In this document: piece after piece, positions 17,353 through 24,613 of the stretch | How the letters are laid out: every line of letters starts with the position of its first letter | Position numbering within the stretch: the stretch's first letter is position 1 | Assembly (NCBI GenBank): GCA_903891095.1 | Contig: CAITDI010000129.1 | Location: 1-55,020 of the forward strand | DNA length: 55,020 nucleotides | Origin: an uncultured bacterium | GTDB lineage: Bacteria; Planctomycetota; Phycisphaerae; Phycisphaerales; SM1A02 | Direction: 5' to 3' | Made by a program: the position numbers and the translations under genes | The notes under the pieces: model-generated | The model's input: the letters and a program-made list of their open reading frames with translations, nothing else | Database searches by the model: none | Told to the model about the DNA's origin: nothing

Positions 17353-18603
17353 TTACGGCGCTTCGTCGCTCACGGGCGCAGGCATCGTCGGCGTCTTGCC
17401 GTTGCCGCGGCCCGAATCGCTGAAGCCGATGCGCGTCGCAGCGCGGTCGGTGTCGACTTGCGCGCGCGTGCCGGGCCCTTGCGTCCAGCCCCAGGCCGAG
17501 TAGCGGTCGGCCATCTCGTAGCCGGTGGGGACCGCAAGCAGCGCGAGCGGCAGCGCGTCCTTGATGTCGGGGATGTTCGCGAAGCCCTTGATGCTCGTCG
17601 TGCTCGGATCCTTGACGGGCGCCTGCTGGCGCATGATCAGCGGATCAAACGGGATCCAGCCCATGTCGGGAAGGAAGAACTCGCACACAAAGCGGAACTG
17701 CACCGGCTCGCGGTCGCGGCGGCGCTGCTGGCCTTCCTGCAGGCAGTACACAATGCGCGACGGAATGCCGATCGATCGCAGCGCCGTCACGCAGGTCGCC
17801 GCGAGCTCGACGGGCGTGCCGCCTCCGGCGTCGATGCCGTACTGCCCGTTCTGCGAGAACGCCATGCCGCGCAGCGTGCCTTTCTGGCCGAAGACGCTTG
17901 TGGTCGAGCTGAACGACTTCCACTTGGGCAGGATCGCGAGCACCGCGTTCTTTGCCGCGAGGAACGGCGAGACCGAGCGCGGTCCGCCCTTGGTCGCGCC
18001 TTCTGCCAGCGCCTTGAGCGACGGATTGGCGGGATTGATGCCGACCTCCTGGTCGAGGAAGCGCTGCATGCCCTTCGGCCACTCGCGCGGCCATGTGGAG
18101 GTCATCGCCGCAGGCTCGTCGACATCGAGGTCCCAGCGCTGCACCTGGTAGTTCGTCTGCATCACCGCATCGCTAAAGGCGCCGTTGGCCACGGGGAAGT
18201 CGTACTTGAGGATGCCCTCCGCCGAGCCTCCGAGCTTGGTCAGCACGCGCGCGGGATCGACCGCGACAGTCTGTCCATCGAGCGTGACGCGCGTCGTGTA
18301 GTTGGAGAAGTCGGTGTCGCACCAGCTCGTGCGGATCATCACGGGGATGCCGATCGACGCGCGCGTCATCGTGTAGGCGGGACCGACGCCGTTGTTGGTG
18401 TTGGTACCGGCCGGGCGCGGCGTGTTGCCTTGCACGTTGAGCGCCTGCTGCTGGAAGAGCTCGACCTCGAGCCGGATGTCGTGGATCGCGGGATTGCGCC
18501 GCAGCAGGACGGGGCGCTTGGTCGAGACGGACTGCGCGAACGCGCCGGCTGCCAGGAGACCCGCGGTGGCGACGAGGAGGATGTTCGATGCGATGCGCTT
18601 CAT
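17353..18603 (-). CDS. Exported protein with degenerate transglutaminase-like fold
   Basis: The 416-residue protein has a signal peptide (MKRIASNILLVATAGLLAAG, cleavage likely after AFA). The start at 18603 is chosen for this signal and a preceding GGAGC. The C-terminal half matches the transglutaminase-core layout: GGGTPVELAATCVTALR, then GIPSRIVY, then CEFFLPDMGWIPFDP. Aligned by eye to the family, the catalytic Cys position holds P264 and the His position R304, while the Asp (D320) is kept. It is therefore probably a non-catalytic periplasmic relative. Its partner is unknown. It is followed upstream, on the same strand, by the MlaE permease gene. Confidence 0.65.
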   Translation of the reverse strand: MKRIASNILLVATAGLLAAGAFAQSVSTKRPVLLRRNPAIHDIRLEVELFQQQALNVQGNTPRPAGTNTNNGVGPAYTMTRASIGIPVMIRTSWCDTDFSNYTTRVTLDGQTVAVDPARVLTKLGGSAEGILKYDFPVANGAFSDAVMQTNYQVQRWDLDVDEPAAMTSTWPREWPKGMQRFLDQEVGINPANPSLKALAEGATKGGPRSVSPFLAAKNAVLAILPKWKSFSSTTSVFGQKGTLRGMAFSQNGQYGIDAGGGTPVELAATCVTALRSIGIPSRIVYCLQEGQQRRRDREPVQFRFVCEFFLPDMGWIPFDPLIMRQQAPVKDPSTTSIKGFANIPDIKDALPLALLAVPTGYEMADRYSAWGWTQGPGTRAQVDTDRAATRIGFSDSGRGNGKTPTMPAPVSDEAP

Positions 18604-18663
18604 GGTGCTCCGTAGATGGCGCGTGTCGACGCTTCTATTCCCGCGAAATCGCACGATCGTGCA

Positions 18664-19500
18664 TCACGAGATCAGCGTCTTCATGCTGGCGGGGTCGAAC
18701 CAGTGTTGCAGCGATCCGATGAACTGCGCCAGGATCAGGTTGATCATGATGATCGCGAGAAAGCTGACGACGAAGCTCTCCGTCGCCGCACGGCCGACGC
18801 CCGATGCGCCCGCGCCGCAGTTGAATCCCTTGTAGCAGCTGACCAGGCCGATCGCGAGGCCGAACGCGACGCTCTTGGCGACGCCGGTCATCGGATCCCA
18901 CGCCGACACGAACTGCGCGGTGAAGTGCCAGTAGTCGGCGTTGGTCACGCCCCAGTAGCCCGTCACCACGAGCCACGCGCCGAGCGAACCGACGATGTCC
19001 GAGTAGATCGTGAGCAGCGGCGTCATGAGCACGCACGCCACGACGCGCGGCACGACCAGCGTGCGCACGGGGTCGGCGGCCATCGCGCGCATCGCGTCGA
19101 GTTGCTCGGTCACGCGCATCGAGCCGAGCTCGGCCGCGAGCGAACCACCGACGCGGCCCGCGAGCATGACGGCCGCGAGCACGGGGCCGATCTGCTTGGT
19201 GACGGACGCATTGATGATGCCGCCCATCTGCTGTTCCTGGCCGAGTGCCGCGAACTGGTCGTAGCTCTCGAGCGCGAGGATCATTCCGATGAACGCGCCG
19301 GTGATGGCCACGACCATCACGCTCGCCGCGCCGACCGCGTAGAGCGACGGTCCGATCTGCCGCCAGCGCAGCCAGCTCATGGGCTCGGTGATCGCGATGC
19401 GAAACGCAATCAGGCAGAACGACGCGAACCGTCCAAGCCCATCCAGGACAAGGACCGTCGATAGACCGAACTGCGTGACCACGTGCGCTGCGCGACTCAT
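18664..19500 (-). CDS. mlaE: MlaE-family ABC lipid-transport permease
   Basis: The 278-residue inner-membrane protein has five to six hydrophobic helices. It shows family features: TGAFIGMILALESYDQF, QIGPVLAAVMLAGRVGG, MRVTEQLDAMRAMAADP and PRVVACVLMTPLL. MlaE permeases couple an MlaF ATPase to MCE proteins to move phospholipids between membranes. The matching ATPase and MCE genes lie at 2936-4874 rather than next to it, so the system is split or there are several copies. The mRNA may be leaderless: TATAAC lies 12 nt before the start. Confidence 0.9.
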   Translation of the reverse strand: MSRAAHVVTQFGLSTVLVLDGLGRFASFCLIAFRIAITEPMSWLRWRQIGPSLYAVGAASVMVVAITGAFIGMILALESYDQFAALGQEQQMGGIINASVTKQIGPVLAAVMLAGRVGGSLAAELGSMRVTEQLDAMRAMAADPVRTLVVPRVVACVLMTPLLTIYSDIVGSLGAWLVVTGYWGVTNADYWHFTAQFVSAWDPMTGVAKSVAFGLAIGLVSCYKGFNCGAGASGVGRAATESFVVSFLAIIMINLILAQFIGSLQHWFDPASMKTLIS

Positions 19501-19506
19501 CGGAGT

Positions 19507-19512
19507 GTTATA
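19507..19512 (-). promoter_or_regulatory. Putative -10 TATAAC placed for leaderless start of mlaE
   Basis: Read on the minus strand, TATAAC begins 12 nt before the ATG at 19500, and no Shine-Dalgarno lies between. The spacing predicts transcription starting at the ATG. Confidence 0.45.
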
Positions 19513-19572
19513 CGCGGGTCGCTCGCCGCCATGAGAAGCAGGGGTTCGGAATCGCCCGAACAGACGGTCGCG

Positions 19573-19609
19573 CCAAAAAGACCGGCGGCGGACCGAAGTC
19601 CGCCGCCGG
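19573..19609 (-). terminator. Rho-independent terminator after the dockerin-protein gene
   Basis: A perfect 12-bp GC-rich stem (19582-19593 with 19598-19609, loop CGAA) is followed on the minus strand by TCTTTTTGG. It lies 27 nt past the stop of the minus-strand gene ending at 19637. Confidence 0.85.
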
Positions 19610-19636
19610 GAAACTCACTTGACCAATCGGGTCGCC

Positions 19637-22621
19637 TTACGGGCAGGCGCCCCAGGCGCCGAGCAGCGCCGCGAGGTCGGCGGCATTGGTGGTGCCGTCG
19701 CCGTTGATGTCGCCACCAGCGCCGCCCCACGCGCCCAGGAGGGCCGCGAGGTCAGACGCGCTGACGAGGCCGTCGCCGTTGATGTCGGCGGGGCACGACG
19801 ACGCGTACACGCAGTTGGTGTTCGCCGCGCTCGGGGTGTCCGCAGCCGGGTCGGTCAGCATGTCCTCGGGTCCGATCGTCCACGCGTTGGTGGACGGGCA
19901 GTACGCGAGCTGGCGCGGCGACTTCGGCGTCGTGCCGCTCGTATCGGGACCGACGCGGGTCGAGCTGTAGGCCCACTCCTGACCAGTCACCGGCGGGATG
20001 GTCGGATCCTTGATCACCGACACGCTGCTGACGATGCTCGTCCACGGGGTGATGTCGAGCACGCCGTCATCGTTGGTGTCGAGGTCTTGCTGCGCCGTGC
20101 CGGTGAAGCCGAACACGAGCATGTGGGTCACGTTGTCGTCGTTCTCGAAGCTGAAGGCGGGGTTGACCAGCCAATCAGCAGCGCCGCCGTTGAGCGTGAA
20201 GCCCGTGTGCGCCATCACGAAGAAGCCATCGGCCGCGACGCGGTGACCGCGCAGGTCGATGATCGTCTCGACGACGCCCGAGCCGCCCACGCCGTCGCCG
20301 ATGACGATGTAGGTGAGGCCGTTGAGCAGCGTGTTGGGCGCTGCCACGAGCTCCGCGTATTCATCGTTGTCGATGCCGGGCTGATCGATGCGGATCTCGC
20401 TGAGCTTGACCGCCGGCGGGGCGCCGGGGGTGTAGCACTGCAGGGTGGCCGCCTCGGCGCAGGTCGCGTCCCAAGTCACTTCGCAGCAGGTGGGGTCGAC
20501 GTTGCAGATCGAGTTGCAGCAGACGGCGTCCACGCAGCCGGGGTTGCCGTGCGCGATGAAGCAGCTGCCCGACTTCGGCTGACCGCAGGTGTTGGCAGCG
20601 GGGCAGGTCGTGTTGGCCGTGCCCGGGGTGCCGTATCCAGTCGGATCGGCCGGGTCGACGCGACCGACGCGCCAGTTGCCGTCGAGGCACTTGACCATGT
20701 GCGCGGGGAAGCCCGCGTACGCCGGTCCAACCGTGCTCGCGCTGTACACGCAGCGTCCGTCACCGGAGATCACGCCGAGGCTGTCGATCGTCGCGTCCCA
20801 GGGGGTCGAGTCGAGCGTGCAGTCGTCGTTGGCGTCGATGTCGGTGTTGAGGAGCCCCGTGAAGTTCCACACGAGGAAGTAGGTGACCGAGTCGCCGTTC
20901 TCGAGGTTCATCGAGCGGACGGCGTCCGGGGTTGCGAGCGTGAAGGTCGACTCGGCGATCAGGCAGATGCCGTCCTTCGGAATCGACACGCCGTTGAGCG
21001 AGATGATCGCCTCGATGTTGCCGTTGAGGCTGAGGCCGTCGCCGACGACGACGATCGAGACGCCGTTCAGGCTGGTGCCCGGGACGCCATTGATCTCGAT
21101 GTACTCGTTCGGGTCGGTGGTCGAAGGCTCGTCCGCGCGGATCTCGTTGAACGAGAGGACCGGCGGCGTGCCAGCGGTGAGGCACGAAGTACGGGCCTGG
21201 TTCACGCAGGTCTGGTCCCACGCGGCCGTGCAGCAGATCGGGTCGACGACGCACACCGCGGTGCAGCAGGTGGTGTCAACGCAGCCCGGGGTGCTGTGGA
21301 CCGTGTGGCAGTTCGCGCCGCCTGGACCGCAAGCGGTGCAAGCGTCGTTCGGGTCGCTGGGCGAGTCGGCAGCAGTGGCCGAGAGCGGATCGAACGCGCC
21401 GATCTGCCAAGTGCCAGACGGCGAGCAGCGGTAGACATGACCAGGAGCGAACGTGCCGTCGGGTCCGATGCGGACGCCGGTCGGCGCGTAGACGTACTCG
21501 TCGCCGGTCAGCGGCGGACGGTTGTCGTTCTCCACGATGGCGACGGCATCGGAGATGCTCGCCCACGGGGTGATGTCGAGGACGCCGTCCTCGTTGGTAT
21601 CGAGGTCCTGGCTGAGCGTGCCGGTAAAGCCCTGCACGATCATGTGGGTGACGTTGTCGCTGTTCTCAAAGAAGCCAGCCGTGTTGACAGGCGTAATGAG
21701 GTTGTCGACCGTGCCGCCGACGTTGGGGAGCGTCGCAAACTGCGCGAACGACGCGAGGCCGTCCGAGCCGAGCGAGATGCCGGTGAGCGGCTTGACGAAC
21801 TCGATCACGCCGTTGCGGGTCGCAGCCGTGGAGCCGTCGCCGATGACGATGTAGGTGTAGCCGTCGAGCGACTGGCCCGGGGCGCCCTTGATCTCGAAGT
21901 ACTCGTCGGTGTCGGTACCCGTCTGGTCGATGCGGATTTCGTTGATGATGATGCCCTGCGGAACGCAGGTCTGGTTCGCAGCGCCCGGCGAGTCGACGCC
22001 GCCGAACGGATCGACGGTGCCGATCTGCCACTGCGACGTGTTCGCGCACAGCCAGGCCGCGGCGGGCTGCTGACCCGCGTCGGGGCCGACGGTGCTCGTC
22101 GAGTAGTAGTAGTCGGAGTTCACGCCATCGGGAGTCGCGGTCTGGATGACCGAAACGCTGCCGACGATCGAGGTCCACGGCGTGACGTCGAGGACGCCAT
22201 CGTCGTTGGTGTCGAGCTTCTGACCGTTCGTGCCGGTGAAGCCGCGCACAAGCAGGAAGGTCACGTTGTCCGCGCCTTCGAGGTTGAGCGCGCGCGCCAG
22301 GTTCGGCACGCCGATCGACATCGTCGGCTCGCCGACGACAAAGAAGCCGCTCGACGCGATCGAGTAACCGGTGAGGTCGATGACCTCTTCGATGACGCCG
22401 TTCTGCTGGCCCGGCAGAGCGAAGTTGTCATCGCCGATCACAATGATCGAGACGCCCGAGAGCGATTCGCCCGCGGTGCCTGCGATCTCGATGTACTCAT
22501 CGAGGTCGGCGCCCGGTTGTTCGAGGCGGATCTCATTCAGACGGAGTGGGGCGTCGGCCATCGCCATCGCTGCGCACAGCGAAGGAAGACAGAGAACGCT
22601 GGTAAGGGCCAGTCGGCGCAT
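19637..22621 (-). CDS. Secreted four-module repeat protein with C-terminal GC-type dockerin
   Basis: The 994-residue protein has a signal peptide (MRRLALTSVLCLPSLCAAMAM). Four repeated modules of ~200-260 residues open with [LS][NS]EIR.[DE][QE]P or similar (near residues 27, 224, 489, 737), each with FTGT or related, D.NDDG.LD.TPW and TS or S.VGP elements; the fold resembles lamin-tail-like beta domains. Between modules sit Cys-rich blocks (GCVDTTCCTAVC...WDQTC). The C-terminus (about 943-994) has two DINGDG repeats with AALLGAWG, the dockerin-like type found in Phycisphaerae exported proteins. The start is chosen for the signal peptide and AGGAG upstream. Ligand unknown; likely cell-surface. 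Confidence 0.82.
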   Translation of the reverse strand: MRRLALTSVLCLPSLCAAMAMADAPLRLNEIRLEQPGADLDEYIEIAGTAGESLSGVSIIVIGDDNFALPGQQNGVIEEVIDLTGYSIASSGFFVVGEPTMSIGVPNLARALNLEGADNVTFLLVRGFTGTNGQKLDTNDDGVLDVTPWTSIVGSVSVIQTATPDGVNSDYYYSTSTVGPDAGQQPAAAWLCANTSQWQIGTVDPFGGVDSPGAANQTCVPQGIIINEIRIDQTGTDTDEYFEIKGAPGQSLDGYTYIVIGDGSTAATRNGVIEFVKPLTGISLGSDGLASFAQFATLPNVGGTVDNLITPVNTAGFFENSDNVTHMIVQGFTGTLSQDLDTNEDGVLDITPWASISDAVAIVENDNRPPLTGDEYVYAPTGVRIGPDGTFAPGHVYRCSPSGTWQIGAFDPLSATAADSPSDPNDACTACGPGGANCHTVHSTPGCVDTTCCTAVCVVDPICCTAAWDQTCVNQARTSCLTAGTPPVLSFNEIRADEPSTTDPNEYIEINGVPGTSLNGVSIVVVGDGLSLNGNIEAIISLNGVSIPKDGICLIAESTFTLATPDAVRSMNLENGDSVTYFLVWNFTGLLNTDIDANDDCTLDSTPWDATIDSLGVISGDGRCVYSASTVGPAYAGFPAHMVKCLDGNWRVGRVDPADPTGYGTPGTANTTCPAANTCGQPKSGSCFIAHGNPGCVDAVCCNSICNVDPTCCEVTWDATCAEAATLQCYTPGAPPAVKLSEIRIDQPGIDNDEYAELVAAPNTLLNGLTYIVIGDGVGGSGVVETIIDLRGHRVAADGFFVMAHTGFTLNGGAADWLVNPAFSFENDDNVTHMLVFGFTGTAQQDLDTNDDGVLDITPWTSIVSSVSVIKDPTIPPVTGQEWAYSSTRVGPDTSGTTPKSPRQLAYCPSTNAWTIGPEDMLTDPAADTPSAANTNCVYASSCPADINGDGLVSASDLAALLGAWGGAGGDINGDGTTNAADLAALLGAWGACP

Positions 22622-22864
22622 CGGGGCTTTGCTCCTGAACTTCGAATTGTGAAGGGGTGCGCTTCGCTGCTCTGGGCCGAGGGTCACGGGTTTTCCCAGC
22701 GACGCGCGTCGCGGGGAATCGGCCTGAACTCACGATCGCTGCCATCAACACACCCTGAGGGGCGGGGCGAGTCTAAGGGGTGCTTACCTGATGGCGAAGA
22801 GATTCGTCGGCAGAAGCCTTGTTTTGACCATCCCTGAACGTTCTTATTCGTTGCCTCGGCTTTC

Positions 22865-22878
22865 TTATCGTCCGATAA
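22865..22878. promoter_or_regulatory. Dyad TTATCG-TC-CGATAA, possible operator
   Basis: A 6-bp perfect inverted repeat with a 2-nt centre sits about 245 nt upstream of the dockerin-protein start, in an AT-richer patch of an otherwise GC-rich sequence. It could be an operator or part of an RNA hairpin. Nothing identifies a binding protein. Confidence 0.25.
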
Positions 22879-22914
22879 AACGGACGCATCTCAGGACCGC
22901 GCTGATTCAAGCCA

Positions 22915-22950
22915 AAAACAAGCCAGCGGGACCGAGTGGTCCCGCTGGCT
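22915..22950 (-). terminator. Rho-independent terminator after the Pal-like lipoprotein gene
   Basis: A perfect 12-bp stem (GCCAGCGGGACC at 22923-22934 with 22939-22950, loop GAGT) is followed on the minus strand by a TTGTTTTTGG-type tract. It lies 60 nt past the stop of the gene ending at 23011. Confidence 0.85.
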
Positions 22951-22972
22951 CTCTTGCGTTCGTTCACCAGTT

Positions 22973-23014
22973 GGTGAGCTGATTACGGTGAGCTGATCAC
23001 GGTGAGCTGATTAC
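22973..23014. repeat. Three tandem 14-bp units overlapping a stop codon
   Basis: GGTGAGCTGATTAC, GGTGAGCTGATCAC and GGTGAGCTGATTAC lie head to tail (22973-22986, 22987-23000, 23001-23014). The minus-strand TAA stop of the Pal-like gene (23011-23013) is inside the last unit. The period is not a multiple of three. Confidence 0.95.
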
Positions 23015-23862
23015 TTGGTGTTCTCGTCGGACGAGTTCGTCGACTTCGTCTCGATCGGAGTCGCGACGGTCGGCGCGGTCTGCGCCGCATCGGCCTCGTG
23101 CAGCGCGTTCTTCGGCATCGCGACGAGGTAGACCTCGACGCGGCGGTTCTGCGCGTTGCCGTTCTTCGCGTTCTCCGCGATCGGACGGTACTCGCCGTAG
23201 CCCGCGACCATGAAGCGGTTCTTCGCGACCTGGTCCTTCACGAGCTCGTCGCGCACGGAGATCGCGCGGTGAGCCGAGAGGTGCGTGTTGGTCGGGTGCA
23301 GCTTGAGCGTCTCGGGCTTGCTGATGCGCACGTTGTCGGTGTGGCCGACGACGCGGATCTCGAGGTCCTGAGCCGAAGCCTTGTTGAGGATCGCCGCGAA
23401 CTGCGAGAGAACGGAGCTTGCTTCGCTCTTGAGCTTGGCGCTGCCGCTGTCGAAGGTCACGTCGCTCTTGAAGCGAACGAGGCCGGTCTCGGGATCGAAC
23501 GAGAGGAGCTCGGAGTGCTCGGACGCGAGCGTCTGCAGCGCGCTGGTGACGTCGGCCGGCAGAGCGGTGGTGCCGATCTGCTTGATGAGGCCGTCGATCA
23601 TCGCCTGCATCTTGGCGATTTCAGCCTCGTTTCCGCCGGTCTTCATCTGCGCGAGACGAGCCATCGCTTCGCCGAGCTGCTTGCGGAGCATGTCTTCGTT
23701 GGCGCGCGAGGTGTCCCACTCGTTCTGCATCTGAAGGAGCTGCTGCTCCTTCGCGCGGTACGCGGTCATGAGATCGTCGTACTGGTTCTGCGGAACGCAA
23801 CCAGCGAGGGAGATGAGGGCGACACCGGAGAGAGCGATTTTTGCGAGGGGTGCAAGGCGCAT
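23011..23862 (-). CDS. OmpA/Pal-like outer-membrane lipoprotein
   Basis: The 283-residue lipoprotein has a signal and lipobox LAGC with C22. An acidic/basic coiled coil follows (about 30-80, YRAKEQQLLQMQNEWDTSR and on), then a C-terminal OmpA domain (about 125-250) with FDSGSAKLKSEA, VVGHTDN, HLSAHRAISV and NRRVEVYLV. The last motifs are the peptidoglycan-binding signature. A disordered Thr/Ser-rich tail of about 30 residues ends the protein. The start at 23862 is fixed by TAAGGAAAGCC upstream and the lipoprotein signal. It probably links outer membrane and peptidoglycan. It is a closer match to Pal/OmpA than the lipoprotein at 2129. Confidence 0.88.
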   Translation of the reverse strand: MRLAPLAKIALSGVALISLAGCVPQNQYDDLMTAYRAKEQQLLQMQNEWDTSRANEDMLRKQLGEAMARLAQMKTGGNEAEIAKMQAMIDGLIKQIGTTALPADVTSALQTLASEHSELLSFDPETGLVRFKSDVTFDSGSAKLKSEASSVLSQFAAILNKASAQDLEIRVVGHTDNVRISKPETLKLHPTNTHLSAHRAISVRDELVKDQVAKNRFMVAGYGEYRPIAENAKNGNAQNRRVEVYLVAMPKNALHEADAAQTAPTVATPIETKSTNSSDENTK

Positions 23863-24065
23863 GGCTTTCCTTACTTTGATTCGAGTACCTGAGTGGTCGA
23901 GGTGTTGACCGCGTATTAGAAATCGTCGCGCGCGTCCAATGCGGCGACGAACTTTCTCTTTGCAGGGGGTCCTGCGTGCGGCGGATTGTAATGATCCTGC
24001 AGCGGCGCGTGAGCATTGCCGCGGAATTCCCGCAGGCGGAGCCGAAGCGAGCTTGCGACTCGCCC

Positions 24066-24482
24066 TCAGCTCACGGCGATTCGGGCGGCCAACGCCTTGG
24101 GCGCGAACGCCTCGTCGAAGTCGAACACGGAGTTGAAGTCCTCGATCGAGTCGTCGGGCGACTTGTGGAGGCGGCCTTCCTGGATCAGCGCGTAGACGAT
24201 CCGGCCGAAGTCCTCGGTGCGCACGATGTTCCAATGGCGGAGGACGCAGGGGGCGAGCATGCCAAAGCGGTCGATGGCGAACTCGCGCAGCCCGATGCTC
24301 AGCTGCTGGCCAGTGACATGACTCGTCTCGGCGGAGGGCAGGTCGGCGGCAAACTGCTGTCCGGCGGCGCGACCCGCCGTGTAGCTCAGCCCGTCCGCGA
24401 CGAACTGGAACGCCGCCGGGGGGTAGCAACTCGACTGATCTGCGATCAGGAGCAGCGGGGAGTTGGACTGGGTCGTCGCCAT
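24066..24482 (-). CDS. Minf_1886-family protein of unknown function
   Basis: The 138-residue protein resembles the conserved Minf_1886 family of Planctomycetes, Verrucomicrobia and relatives. It shows AFQFVADGLSYT near the start, HVTGQQLSIGLREFAIDRFG, and RHWNIVRTEDFGRIVYALI...DSIEDFNSVFDFDEAF at the end. No catalytic motif is evident and no function is established for the family as far as I know. The start at 24482 (MATTQ) is the last ATG before the conserved part. No Shine-Dalgarno is seen, but TACACT lies 18 nt upstream on the same strand. Confidence 0.72.
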   Translation of the reverse strand: MATTQSNSPLLLIADQSSCYPPAAFQFVADGLSYTAGRAAGQQFAADLPSAETSHVTGQQLSIGLREFAIDRFGMLAPCVLRHWNIVRTEDFGRIVYALIQEGRLHKSPDDSIEDFNSVFDFDEAFAPKALAARIAVS

Positions 24483-24601
24483 GAGGAGAGAGCGAGTGTA
24501 TCGGCTGACCCGCTGATTTCCTTCAAACGACGCGAATTTGCGGGCGGGTCGCGAAGGGCGGAGTTCCGCCTTCTGCTTCCGCACAGCACTCGGGCTTTCG
24601 C

Positions 24602-24607
24602 TACCTT
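24602..24607 (+). promoter_or_regulatory. Putative -10 TACCTT placed for leaderless start of the AI-2E-family gene
   Basis: GCTACCTT: the hexamer begins 12 nt before the ATG at 24614 with no Shine-Dalgarno between. The sequence TACCTTCCGCGCATG closely parallels TACACTCCGCGAATG before the rhomboid gene. Confidence 0.45.
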
Positions 24608-24613
24608 CCGCGC

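Larger units (their letters stand above)
22622..23010. other. 389-nt intergenic region between two minus-strand genes
   Basis: It holds the upstream region of the dockerin-protein gene (AGGAG site next to its start), a TTATCG-TC-CGATAA dyad at 22865-22878 that overlaps a second possible hairpin (CGTCCG at 22869-22874 with CGGACG at 22881-22886), the terminator of the Pal-like gene at 22923-22950, and a tandem 14-bp repeat at 22973-23014. No open frame in it looks like a gene. Confidence 0.6.

Noticed and set aside
19619-22837. A 1072-residue plus-strand frame opposite the dockerin protein.
   Set aside because: Composition is antisense-like (Arg, Val, Asp, Ala runs, no motifs); the minus strand has signal peptide, repeats, dockerin, ribosome site and terminator.
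22622-22922. Leader region of the dockerin-protein gene, checked for riboswitch-like structure.
   Set aside because: Only short dyads were found; no conserved aptamer core was recognisable.
22973-23014. The 14-bp tandem repeats, considered as a CRISPR-like array.
   Set aside because: There are no spacers between units and only three copies.
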